From: Liolophura sinensis | Lineage: Eukaryota > Mollusca > Polyplacophora > Chitonida > Chitonidae | Direction of reading: 5' to 3' | NCBI RefSeq assembly: GCF_032854445.1 | Contig: NC_088297.1 | Span: forward strand, 11,618,163-11,682,162 | DNA: 64,000 nt | Shown: positions 21,801 through 32,702 of the stretch, in pieces | How positions within the stretch are numbered: the first letter of the stretch is position 1 | Layout of the letters: every line of letters begins with the position of its first letter | The notes under the pieces: model-generated | Seen by the model: only the letters and a program-made list of their open reading frames with translations | Told to the model about the DNA's origin: nothing | Databases searched by the model: none | Translations under genes and position numbers: made by a program

Positions 21801-24022
21801 AGTATGGTTTGCCTTTCTAACTGGTGCAGAGTTCAATCCCAGCTTTGGACATGGAATTTGAAGATTCATCTGCTTTTAAAATTTGCATGGGCTTGGGTGA
21901 CAATTTAAGTGGTGGACAACACAGTATACTTCATCTGGCCATTTGCTCTGTATTGATTAATTGTCCAATTGTCTTCCACCAATGTACTGTGCATATCTTT
22001 ACACATACTTTACATGTGGGAAAGTTTGTGAGTAACTTGCTGAAAATTGATGTTTTTTTCTGGGCTCCATTCATAAAGCTGACAGAACACAATATACGTA
22101 GACACTATGACTCCTCATTTTAATATGACTGGGAAATTGTTAAGAACAGACATGATTTTTTTCCGCTTTTTAGCGGAATTCCGCTTTTTCTTTGTTCAGT
22201 TTCGATTAATTTACCTGTTTTCCGCAGATTTTTCCAGCTTCCGGGGCCTAGGCGGCCCCTGGACCCCGGCCTTTTTGGGCTATGATAGTAAATTTCAGCT
22301 ATTTTCTTGGTTCACCACAATCATGTCTGTAAGAACGATGTTAAACCACAAGCATATTAAATAAGTGAAATATCATTCAGTATGAGGTTAAGCAACATTC
22401 CACTCAGTCAGTCAACCGATCAACCGTATTATTTTCCAGGTGCCAATGAGCATGTGGCCACTAGGCCTCGTCTACAACAGTTCCAATTTGACACCGCGCC
22501 AACACAAGCCGCTGACATGTCCTACGTGAATTTGATCACTCCTCCGCGTACCCTGACCCTGGGGGCAGAGCACTTTCCCACTGTGGATGATCCCGAACAG
22601 TTGGAGGAGGAGGAAGAGCGCAGGGTTCAGCACTACACTCAGCAGCTCAATGGGTACTGAATTTCACCTTAAATTTGGATCGTGATAGCAGACTGTTGCT
22701 AACGACTTGAAAATTCACTGGACAAAGTACATATCTGCATGCAAAATATGTCATAAAATTGTGCTACACGTGCTGCATGAATTAGCAGTAGGATAAACAA
22801 ATACCAGACTATAGTGTATTTCTTTTAAAGAGTTGCCTACATTCAGCTGTCTGTAAAATCAGTCATACTCGCTACCAAAATTGCCTTTAGTGAGTTACAC
22901 ATAACAACACAAGCTCTACACAGGGGTGTGCTGGAAGTTCATATTCTTGCAAAGAAAATCAAATTAGAACTCTTGTTTTCTAATCCATAATGTTAAACTC
23001 CATAAACTTAGTTTCGACACCAAGAACTCATTGCTTTGGGCATTATTATTCATTATTATTCATTATTATTAAAAAACCAGTCGCATACTGGGGAATGGGA
23101 TTGGAGAGTCATTTGTTTTAGAGTAGATGAGAACAAACTCCACGCTGTAACGCATCCTACATTACACTCTCAGATAGTAGACTACATTGTTTTTTACATA
23201 ACAAGCTTTCTTAACGTTGAGCATTGAAGCCATACTACCCGAGATCATATATGATAAAATTATGTTCATTTATTAAGGTTATATTATACTAAAACGTGTA
23301 AACAATTTCAAATATGGCAGAGGCAGAAACAGTTTTAACAGTAAGGTCCATAGCAGTTTAGGAAACTGGTGTTGGCCTCTGTCAAATCATGTTGAACTCT
23401 GCCTAATATCCAGCATGGCACTGTTTTTTTTTTAATAATAATGACCTCACCTGAGGCAATGGGTTCTTGTCATTAAAACGGGGGCTTATGAACTTTAACA
23501 CAATGAATTAGAAAAAGTGTTCTAACTTCAGTTTTCATGCAGTAATGTGAATTTAGAGCTAATGTTGCGTGTCACTGACTAAAGGTAATTTTGGTAGCGA
23601 GTATGACTTTTACAGACAGCTGAAACTGATTTTACAGACAGCTGAAAATAGGCAACTCCCTAAAAGAAATAGACAATAGACATGTAAGCTGAGAATTTGA
23701 TAGTGTACTTTTGCTCATAAAGCAGAGTTTGTCCTGTACTACTATTATATCTCCTGTTAACTTCTGTTTCTTTCCCCTGTCTTCCAGGGCTGCCATACCG
23801 GTTCCTTTCACCCCTGGAATTTCGCCTAATGACTCTCTGCTGCTAAACGAGGAAGCAGAGGGAACCTTGTTAAGGACGCAGCTGGCCAAGCTGACGAGGC
23901 GCCTCACTGTCATGGAGCAGGAGAACCAGAAGAGGTCGCAAAGGGAGTTAATGCTGTACCCGATTGTGTTTGGGTACTTCCTGTTTAAGGTGTTTGGCTG
24001 GTTTTTCCGCAGTGGTCGGTGA
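18782..24022 (+). CDS. MFF: Mitochondrial fission factor (MFF), 4 coding exons, complete
   Basis: MFF is a tail-anchored outer-mitochondrial and peroxisomal membrane protein that recruits the dynamin DRP1 for fission. Exons 18782-18817, 19986-20202, 22440-22653 and 23788-24022 join in phase (0, 1, 2) to give 233 aa. Residues 39-52 include DISNKMQVPERI and residues 73-81 include RPMNVPDRI: the two DRP1-binding motifs of the family. ITPPRTLTLG at about 117-126 matches the conserved TPPRxLTL segment. About 183-209 is a coiled coil, and about 210-229 (LMLYPIVFGYFLFKVFGWFF) is the tail anchor, followed by four residues with two Arg. The protein is compact and no alternative middle exons were found. 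It is divergent from REC114 and convergent with DYRK4. Confidence 0.93.
18818..19985. other. MFF intron 1
   Basis: No repeats of the families seen elsewhere and no exon recognised. It ends in an 11-T tract before the acceptor. Confidence 0.6.
19986..20202 (+). CDS. MFF: MFF exon 2 (both VPxRI motifs)
   Basis: The acceptor follows an 11-T tract, TTTGTTTGTCAG; the donor is GTATCA. Phase 0 in, phase 1 out. Confidence 0.93.
20203..22439. other. MFF intron 2
   Basis: Contains an inverted copy of the 330-bp dispersed family (21018-21330) and a short GC-rich block at 22235-22275 (GGGGCCTAGGCGGCCCC). Otherwise AT-rich with nothing recognised. Confidence 0.6.
21018..21330 (-). mobile_element. Dispersed 330-bp family copy
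   Basis: Reverse orientation: GTAGATCCAGGATCAGTCC at the left and ATGACTGAAAAATTGTTGAG at the right. Nearly full length. Confidence 0.82.
22440..22653 (+). CDS. MFF: MFF exon 3
   Basis: Acceptor TTTTCCAG, donor GTACTG (weak), phase 1 to phase 2. It includes ITPPRTLTLG and an acidic run LEEEEERR. Reading through the donor would hit a stop at once, giving a soluble form without the anchor. Confidence 0.92.
22809..23679. mobile_element. 871-bp noncoding element with long terminal inverted repeats
   Basis: Left arm 22809-22925 and right arm 23560-23679 are reverse complements over about 110 bp. Shared segments include CAGCTGTCTGTAAAATCAG, ATACTCGCTACCAAAATT and TATTTCTTTT. The right arm has a small internal duplication (TTTTACAGACAGCTGAAA twice). 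No transposase; a nonautonomous DNA transposon is likely. It lies in MFF intron 3. Confidence 0.65.
23788..24022 (+). CDS. MFF: MFF exon 4 (coiled coil and tail anchor)
   Basis: Acceptor TCTTCCAG, stop TGA at 24020-24022. It encodes the coiled coil and the hydrophobic C-terminal anchor. Confidence 0.94.
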
Positions 24023-24164
24023 CTAGTGAGTCGGCCTGTGGGAGACAGGCTGAGACTAGTCTACAGACAGTGCATAAAACTTCTCCTCTACTGCTTAGCT
24101 CTTCTAGGGGTGTATCAAACCACCAGGTCTGGAGTACTGTCCAAGCTGTACAAAGTCACTTGTA

Positions 24165-24600
24165 GCATGCTCTACCAGGCCATGTAGATAGACAGATGTC
24201 TTTACCAGGCCATGTGGATGTCTTTACCAGGAGATCTAGATGGACAGATATCTTAATTGGACTATATTCGTTGATAAATGTCTGTATATCAATTTACGAT
24301 GCACATGTATGTTCAGATGTCTTTACCAGGCCATTTGGATGTAGTTGGATAGATGTTTGCATCTGGTCATATACACATGTATGTATCAGGCAATGTACAT
24401 GAAGATGTACAGACGTCTTTACAAGTCCATATCTTGATTGACAGATACGTCAGTACAAGTCTGTATAAATGTACAGGTAAATGGATAGATGTCATTACCA
24501 GGCCGTATATGCATGTGTGTATAGATGTCTACATAAACTGGAATTACAGATGTACAGATGTCTTTATAATGATATGTTGATTTACATGTATATGGGCAAC
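24165..24600 (+). repeat. Degenerate tandem array built on GTCTTTACCAGGCCAT
   Basis: About ten irregular units of 30-60 bp, each with a version of GTCTTTACCAGGCCAT followed by GGATRKACAGATRT. Confidence 0.7.
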
Positions 24601-24611
24601 GGTGTTTAAAG

Positions 24612-24856
24612 CCGTATGCAGCATAATGACCCAGGAGCCACTCACTAGTGCAGTCGCTGTGAGTTCAAGTCCAGCTCATGCTGGCTTCCTCTCTGGCCGC
24701 AAGCGGGAAGATCTTGCAGAAACCTGCGGATGGTCGTGGGTTTCCCCCATTCTCTGCCTGGTTTCCTTCCACCATAATGCTGGCCGCTGTCGTATAAGTG
24801 AAATATTCTTGAGTACGGCGTAAAACAGCAATGAAATAAATAAATAAATAAATTAA
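24612..24856 (+). mobile_element. SINE copy, nearly full length
   Basis: From GCAGCATAATGACCCAGGAG in the tRNA-like part through the B box GAGTTCAAGTCC and the body to the AAAT tail. The first 25 or so bases of the head are missing. Confidence 0.85.
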
Positions 24857-26005
24857 AGCCGTATGCAGATGTATTTGGACATACATGTAGTTTCGGTGTG
24901 ACACTTTTTACTTGACCTGCGCCAAGAACGGACCTTTAAGGCAGATAAGTGTCTCTAATGGGCCATATTATTTTATATGTGTGTATGTACCATGTCATAT
25001 TATTGTGAAACATGTCTGTAAATAGTATAATTACAGGTCTAGTAGTAAGCATATTGGTTGAAGAGAAATTGATGATGATGACCATGCTGTTTGGTTTTTC
25101 TGATTTTAATAAGCCTGTCCCTGTTAGTGTAGACATATTTTAAAGGGATCACAATTATCACTGATGGATTGCTTTGCAGTGTTGGCCAGGCTAGGGTATA
25201 AGGTAATACTAGCTACGTGGTCATTCGCTGATAAGATATATGGAAATTTACGGTGTCACTAATGCTCACCTCATTGTGAGGGTTACTGACACCATAGAAT
25301 TCTGTATTCTGTCTGGTTAACCATGAGGCAATTTATCAAGTAAAAGACATCTTAATTCAGCGCAAACAACTGATATATAGGCAAATGGCTTGAGTGAGGT
25401 AATTATTGTCATGACATCCAAACAAAGGGAGATAACCTAGTCTGCTTGCACATGACTGCTGCTGGATACAGGAATATACATGTTCCCCATGAAGAGCAGA
25501 GTATTTTGTGTGATTCAAGATATTATGATATATATTGAGATTAGAATTATGATACTGTTACTGGGGGAGCTAAACTGATTTAGCACAATGACAAGGTTTA
25601 TGGGTGGATCAAACAATCTTTAAAGATGTAAAGACATCTACAGTATGTAGGCTTACATTGTGCTGGATGAAGAAGTGCTGTATTTCACCTTGGAAATTTT
25701 AACATTTTTCAAGGGATACATTTTGCTTGATTCTCATATATTCATCCACTTCATAGGGCCATTGAGGAGTTTTTTTGTGAATTTTGATTAATTTCTTATC
25801 AGAAAAAGTTTACTGTTGGCAGTATCAGTTTAAGAACTTTAGGTACGTCTAAAGGTGCACTTTGGCCAACAGTGAAATATAGTGCTTTATAACCCAGCAT
25901 GGCCTTGCTTCACATATATACATAAATACTAGGTACTCCCTAGTCTTTGATGATTCTGTTCACTTTTTTACAGTTTGCACATAGTGTTGTAACAGATAAA
26001 TATAT

Positions 26006-26232
26006 CTACTGTGAATCTTCAACCTTTTCACATGTTTGCAAGTTTTTTTATTCAAGCGTATTATGAAGGTATTGTTGTGTGTAAACTGATAAAACCATAC
26101 TTTTTTGAAGCCCTGACACTGGCAAACAGACCAGATCCAACCAGAGTTGTTCTGTGTAGTTAAAAATGTGCATAAATTGCATTGCAAGTTGCTCTTTCCT
26201 TTGCAAAAAGGTTGATGAATTAGGGTATTGCA
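26006..26232. mobile_element. TIR MITE, TAATTCCTCAACC family
   Basis: Left end TACTGTGAATCTTCAACCTTTT and right end AAAAAGGTTGATGAATTAGG are inverted repeats. The interior matches 57151-57380 in the same orientation. Confidence 0.75.
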
Positions 26233-26939
26233 GATAAAGAGATAAAGTCTCGATCATCATAAAATTCTTTGCCAAGCCATGTTATTTACTTACTTTGATC
26301 ATTGTATTTTAATTTTGTAGCAGATTTATGAATCGGTTATAAATTATTAAATTATGAATATCAGTATTTGGTACCAAGTTATAAAATATTGTTGCTTTTT
26401 TTTTTTTAATAGTGTACATGTAGTATGGCATGTAGATGTAATGGGGCTGCACTGGATAACCTCCCTTAAAATCACTCTCCCGTTAAAAAGGTGCATTTTT
26501 AGGAGTAAACTGTGATTAGGTGGGATCTCTGTGAATGGCTAGTGGCAAGTTTCAGAGTTAAAGCAGAATAAGTTACTTGAAGACTTGACTTTAAGGCAGA
26601 TTTGGTTTTTGTCAGGTTATGTTATGGACAGTTATGTTTTAGTCCATGCGGAAGTGATTTTAAAATTCTGGCCCTAGTTAAAAGCAATAAAAACCTTTGG
26701 CTCATTCTGAAGGTAAAAAACATGTATTTGATGAGGTCCCATTTCTCTTAGTTTCATGCCTCGAAAACTAATTTTGTGCTACGTCATAGTTGCTGTGGTG
26801 TAACAAGGGAGGTAATCCACAGCAGGCCCATTGGGTCTATCTAAAGGAGAGGAAGACTAGGTAATTGTAAATAGCTATCCCACATATACCATTTTGCATT
26901 TGTTGATCATGTTCTGTACTGATACATGCCTGTAGTGAA

Positions 26940-27640
26940 TTTTGGTAGTGATAGGTCTTTACTAGACCATATATTAAATGTGGCAAGATGTCTGTATATA
27001 AACAGGTGCAAGTGTCTTTACCAGACCATATACTAAATGTGGCAAAATGTCTGCATGTAGACAGGTACCAGTGTCTTTACCAGACCATATAACGTGGATA
27101 AATCTGGACATGTACATGTATATATACCAGACAGTGGTCAAGTTCCTGGTAAAATGGCCAAATGACCAGGTACATTTATAAATGTCTTTACTAGACCATG
27201 TATTAAATTTGACTACAAAATGTCCTTATGTGAACAGGTACCAGTGTCTTTACCAGACTGTACAGTGTGAATAATGGACATGTACAGACATTTAGCCAAA
27301 TATATTTCTGTATGTGTAGATATATATTACATTTGGCTAAATGTCTGTATATCAACAGGTACAACTAAAAAAGACTTTTATCAGATCATATACATGTACA
27401 AGGTGAATAATATCTAGACATGGGATATCGCTTTGTGAGCGTGACGCTGCATTCCTTGGCCGCGTGATCGTACATCAGATTTGCAGAATATCATGTGATC
27501 ATCTCTCAGCCAATGGAAATGGAGAACAACCCTGTTAGGTATAATGATACCAGTTATGTGTATGTACAAATGTCTATACCATATCATGTATTAAGTCTGG
27601 CGAAATGTCTGTATATGTCTTTTAATGTGGACATGTATAT
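26940..27640 (+). repeat. Degenerate array, units with GTCTTTACCAGACCATAT
   Basis: Units of about 55-75 bp combining GTCTTTACCAGACCAT, TAAATGTGGCAAAATGTCTG and ACAGGTACCAGT. It uses the same core as the array at 24165-24600. Confidence 0.7.
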
Positions 27641-28109
27641 GTACGGTACCATGCAGATCATAGGTCAGTTCCTTCAACTTCAGAATTGTGATTTTTGCAC
27701 AATTGCTGATTTGCTTTGCTTTGTTATTCTGTCTCGCTACTGCTTTGAAGAATGCTCATAAACCAGTTTTTTTTTTTTTTTTTTTTTGTTTTACTTGTAC
27801 ATTATCAATGCCATGAGCACATGAAAGAATATTGCAAGTTCAATTCCACTCTTGGAAATCATGTATCTGAATGAGGCTTTGCAGCAAAATATACATGTAG
27901 TTTGATGAAATATTTTTGAATAGTGAAATATCGGTCTTACGAAACGCTCCGTTGATCATGCATTTATTGAAGTGATCGTTTGTGTTAATTGTAATACTGA
28001 TATAAATTCTCTCAGGATAACCATGGTGATTTTTGTCTTAATTAAACAGAATAAATGTAAAGTGTAAAAAAAAAAAAAGTTTTCTTTGGATTTAGAAAAT
28101 TTTCACGTT

Positions 28110-28310
28110 GAAAACATCTCACAAATGCAGTTGCTGTGAGCTCAAGTCCAGCTCATGCTGGCTTCCTCTCAATGGGAATGTTTCCCAGCAACCTGCGGAT
28201 GATCATGGGTGTGCCCCGGGGCTATGCTCGGTTTCCTGCCACCACAATGCTGGTCGCTGTTGTATAAGTAAGATATTCTTGAGTACGGCGTAAAACACTT
28301 ATTAAATACA
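28110..28310 (+). mobile_element. SINE copy, 5'-truncated
   Basis: From CAAATGCAGTTGCTGTGAG through the body to ACTTATTAAATAC. The tail is decayed. Confidence 0.78.
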
Positions 28311-28943
28311 TCACACTGAATACAAATAATGTCAGGGCTGTGTTATGCACATTGGCATGGTTGTCATTTAGATGTTCATGTACATACTATTACATTTTCT
28401 GTGTTGTTAATTTAAAGTAATAGATGGTAATGAATTTATTTTTCATATTGTATTATAATGGGGTTTCAGAGTGCTTACGTATATTCAGTGATATTTATGG
28501 TTTGCAGTCAGAAATTCAGTTTAAACGAAGAATTTTAAACTATCTGGTGTATTGTGTAAGAATATTAAAGTTTGTAAATAGCTTGCAGTGGTTAATTTGA
28601 AGTGTTACGACATACCGTTTCAGTATGGCTTTTATTTTGTGGTTTAGTGATGTAAGAGGTTTCTCACTGGAGAAAACAATCCTTCGACTAGTGAGTTCGC
28701 TAGTTCAAATCCAACTCTTGCTAGCTTTTGGCTTGGGTTTTCGTGGTTTTATACCAGCATGGTGAATTAAAGTGGCAGAATATGTCTGATTCGATGTCAT
28801 CATTTTTGAAATTCATGACTAAAATTACTATAGACCAACCATTCTGCTGTTTAGTTGTTCTCCATTTAGCTCAGAGAGAAAGTTGGTCGTATTCTGTTTA
28901 TTTTTAAGTAATGATATTAAAATTACTGAATTAGTTGTCAATT

Positions 28944-29190
28944 TATGATTGGCACATTCTCTCATATACATGTTCTGGGGCACACAGATTTCCTGCCACC
29001 ATAATGATAGGCGCAATCTCTCTTATACATATTCTGGGGCACATAGGTTTCCTCCCACCATAATGATAGGTGCATTCTCTCGTATACATATTCTGGGGCA
29101 CATAGGTTTCCTGCCACCATAATGCTGGCCGCAGCAGCATAAGTGAAACATTCTTGAGTATGATGTAGAACACCAGTCAAAAAAATAAAT
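28944..29190 (+). repeat. SINE 3' end with a 57-bp tandem expansion
   Basis: Three units of about 57 bp (CTCTYRTATACATRTTCTGG, then GGCACAYAGRTTTCCTSCCA and CCATAATGATAGG) precede a normal SINE 3' domain at 29107-29190. Each unit carries the SINE body motif TTTCCTCCCACCATAATG, so the array grew out of a SINE. Confidence 0.8.
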
Positions 29191-29359
29191 ACTAGCATGT
29201 ACTTGTCCTTAACTGAACCAATTAATCAAGAATTCCTTATTGGTTAGCACTATGTGTTTGTGTTGCTGTTAAAATGATGATCTGGAAGACAAAATGTGCT
29301 TTAAAATCAAAGTTCACAATCAGACCCCTGTTTTTCAGCTTTCCTTACCATGTTGTCAA

Positions 29360-29450
29360 AACATGACTTCATGTTAACGTGACTTCGTGTTAACTTGACT
29401 TCATGTTAATGTGACTTCCATGTTAACGTGACTTCACGTTGACTAATCAA
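29360..29450 (+). repeat. 16-bp tandem repeat
   Basis: About five copies of ACTTCATGTTAACGTG with small changes; each contains the palindrome GTTAAC. Confidence 0.85.
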
Positions 29451-29924
29451 TCGACAAACCAATTATATCCACACCCATCAAATTTCGTGTCCCTTAAAAC
29501 GTTTGCTTGACGGCCAAACATGATGAGCAAAATGGCGACAAGTTTTCTGATGGGTTGATGTAGTTTGACTAGCAGTTGAGATCACTAAGACTGTTTGATT
29601 GACAGCAATGATCAGTCAGTTGTATTAATTAAGTAATTATTCTATACTCTGAATGTGAAATTACTTTTTTTAATCACATTTTCTGCTAAATTCTCAAAAA
29701 AAATTTTTTTATTGTCTCACGTAAATCAATCATCATTGATTTTTATTTTTGATCAAATTTAGCTTTAAAACTTTTACACTTATTCGGCTTTATTAATGAG
29801 GAGCGAGTTCAAATGTCAGGTTATGTGATGTTTAATGGCTGTCTATTTTGGACATGGTTTCCATGCTGACGATCTCTTAATAAATATGAAGAAATCATTT
29901 AATGTCTGAAATGAATGCCCAGAA

Positions 29925-30065
29925 ATGTGCCACCATTGAAGTATGATGCTGAAGACACCAGACATGACGCCCGACGTGACACCCCACACAGGTACATTAT
30001 ACCGACACCAGATCATACCAATTTCCTTGCTCTTTGGTATGACCGGACCCAGGTTTGATCCTTGG
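29925..30065 (+). repeat. Dispersed repeat, relative of 6120-6310
   Basis: Shares the ATGCTGAAGACACCAGACAT block and downstream CAATTTCCTTGCTC. Unclassified. Confidence 0.5.
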
Positions 30066-31067
30066 TCTCTAGACTTGAATTTATTCTGATTTGGCAAGCA
30101 GTTATGTTCCTGTGTATATTGTGTATGTCACAGGCTATCATTAACTAACAAACTTCATGGAATGGGCTATGTTCGCTTATAACACGGTAGACAGATTTGT
30201 CCTGAACAACAACAACGTTAAATGAGGGTGAGGCATGTGTGGCTTAAGATCTGCACATTATATGATCGTCAAAAAATATGACGCCTGAAGGACAACTATC
30301 GGGTCAATGTTAAGATTGTATCTCTGAAAATGATGTAGATTTACATGTATATAGGACTTTCTTTATTGTCACAAATCATGAATGATGTTACATTAAAAAA
30401 TGTTGGTACAATTTTCAGTTTATATTATTGATGGTGTAGGACTTTTTGATTGTCACAAATTATGGCTGATGTTACATAAAAAAAAAAAATTGTACAATTT
30501 TCAGTTCATATTATGTTCGGTGTTCTTGCATAAATTTAGCTTATTTTTTTTTTTCAGCTGTCACAATAATTTTTTTTATAAAATAATTATTCAAGAACAA
30601 TATTTCCACATTCAATTAATCGATATTGAAATAACATTCATGCAGTTTATATTAACAAGACACAAAATCTCCTGAATTCAAACATAGTTTTATTTCGGAT
30701 ATGAAGAATATAAATACAGTGGATAACAATTATATTGTTTCTAGTCTACACAATATTGATCATTATTATGCAGATGTTTTGCTCTGACTGTAATTTGGAA
30801 ATAAATTCATGAATTTCAACTTTCGATGTTTGTTATTGTTTAATTTTATATGATAATAGTAGCTGAATACAAATTTATTGTATACATACTGTAATTATGC
30901 TGACAGTATAACAATTGAGAATATGCGTTCAGAAGTAAATAAAGATCTTTAATTTATAATTTTGATGCCAATAAAACGTAATTCCGATCAGAAATTCACC
31001 AATCAAAATCAAGCAAAATGTTGCACTTGAAAAATGGTAAACATTTGGTGAAATATAGTAACACCCC

Positions 31068-31200
31068 AAACCTGCGGATGGTTGTGGGTTTCCCCCGGGC
31101 TCTGCCCGGTTTCCACCCACCATAATGCTGACCGCCGTCGTATAAGTGAAATATTCTTGAGTACGGCGTAAAACACCAATCAAAAAAAAAAAAAAAAAAT
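31068..31200 (+). mobile_element. SINE copy, 5'-truncated, with pure poly-A tail
   Basis: Body from CCTGCGGATGG to AAACACCAATC followed by 18 A instead of the AAAT tail. TAGTAACACCCCA sits immediately on both sides (31052-31069 and 31200-31212), a target-site duplication, so this insertion is recent. Confidence 0.85.
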
Positions 31201-31504
31201 AGTAACACCCCAGGACGCACAAGCACCAGTTAAATTGGTCTGCTAATAAACGTAAATTTTAACACACTGAAAACATTATTCTGGCAATTTCAATAATTTA
31301 GCAATATACATTTGTCACACTTTTAAGCTGGTATCTCTGATTGTTTAAAAGCTTACTCAACAATTTTTTTTCATTTTATATGATACATGACTGTCAGTTT
31401 TATGGGTGCAGCAAACAGAGTGTCCGGGATAAACCAGGAACTTTTGGCAATTGGTTGCTGACAATCTTACCTACATACATTGTGTGACACACAGATATCT
31501 GGAT

Positions 31505-31680
31505 TGGTGGCGGCATGGAGCAAGGACCCTCTCACCAATGTGGTTGTTGCTCATGCTGGCTTCCTCTCTAGACGTATGTGGGAGGGTCTGCCAGCAACCT
31601 GTGGATGGCCATGGTGTTCTCACCGTAATGCTGGCCGCCGTCGTATAAGTGAAATATTCGAGTTTGGCATAAAACATCAG
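31505..31680 (+). mobile_element. SINE copy with internal deletion
   Basis: From the tRNA-like part (CTCTCACCAATGTGGTTG) through a body lacking about 40 bp to the 3' domain with a deletion in ATATTCGAG. Confidence 0.75.
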
Positions 31681-31924
31681 GAAGTGTTCCAGTACGGTAC
31701 CTGACAGAGTGCAATGGTTTCTTCCACCTTTTCATAATTGCCACCATCGTTGTTCAGATGAAATATTCTTTACGAGTATTCACTGTGTGAAACAAGCAAA
31801 TTCACCAAACAAGAGTTTCCCCTTTATGTTTTGCGTAGAACCAATATATGATGTCATTAATGTATACAAATGATATGCACACCTGTGTTGAAATTTCGGT
31901 GCAAGGTGATAACAAAAAGCACGT

Positions 31925-32285
31925 ATAGCGCCAAAACTAGGTAACTTCACCCCACAAGTCAACTTCACCCCACCGGTCAACTTCACCCCACCAACCAACT
32001 TCAACCCACCAGTCAACTTCAACCTACCAACCAACTTCAACCCACCAGTCAACATCAACCTACCAACCAACTTCAACCCACCAGTCAACTAACTTTCATC
32101 CACCAGCCAAATTGAGCCCACCAGTCAACTTTAACCCACCAGCCAGCTTCACCCACCAGCCAATCTCACCCCACCATCCAACTCCATTCCACCAATCAAC
32201 CTCAGTAAGCTTACCCCACCATCCAACTTCACCCTACCATTCAATTTCACCCTACCATCCAACTTCACCCTACCATCCAACTTCC
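31925..32285 (+). repeat. 18-bp tandem array (CAACTTCAACCCACCAGT)
   Basis: About twenty variant copies, C-rich on the plus strand and almost lacking G. It runs directly into a SINE 3' fragment. Confidence 0.85.
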
Positions 32286-32386
32286 AGGCTCTGACCAGTT
32301 TCCTTCCACCAAGGTGCTGGCCACAGTCTTGTGAGTGAAATATTCTTGAGTACCGTCTAAAACACCAATAAAATAAATAAATAAAT
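32284..32386 (+). mobile_element. SINE 3' fragment
   Basis: CAGGCTCTGACCAGTTTCCT to the AAAT tail, fused to the 18-bp array. Confidence 0.78.
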
Positions 32387-32460
32387 ATATTATAAGCAGG
32401 AAACAATGAGCTTAAATATAACCATAAACCCTATAAGCAAACAAACTACAAGTAAAGGTA

Positions 32461-32702
32461 ATTGATTGATTTATGTATTTGATTGGTGTTTTACGCCGTA
32501 CTCAAGAATATTTCACTTATATGGAAAGCATTACAGTGGGAGGAAACCGGGCAGCGCCCGGGGTAAACCCACAATCATCCGCAGGTTGCTGTAGGGCCGG
32601 AGAGGAAGCCAACATGAACTGGACTTGAACTCACTGGTGAGAGGCTCCTGGGTCATTACGCTGCTCTAGTGCGTTAACCATCTGAGCCATGGAGGCCCCC
32701 TA
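32461..32702 (-). mobile_element. Full-length SINE
   Basis: Reverse orientation: tail at 32461, 3' domain, body, B box (GGACTTGAACTCACTG) and head ending CTGAGCCATGGAGGCCCC at 32702. Confidence 0.88.

Larger units (their letters stand above)
24023..28080. other. MFF 3' flank, probably including a long 3'UTR
   Basis: No further exon is recognised. It contains degenerate repeat arrays (24165-24600 and 26940-27640) sharing GTCTTTACCAG, a SINE (24612-24856) and a MITE (26006-26232). AATAAA followed by an A-tract occurs at about 28048-28078 and could be a transcript end or a retroposed tail. The true 3' end cannot be fixed from sequence. Confidence 0.4.
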
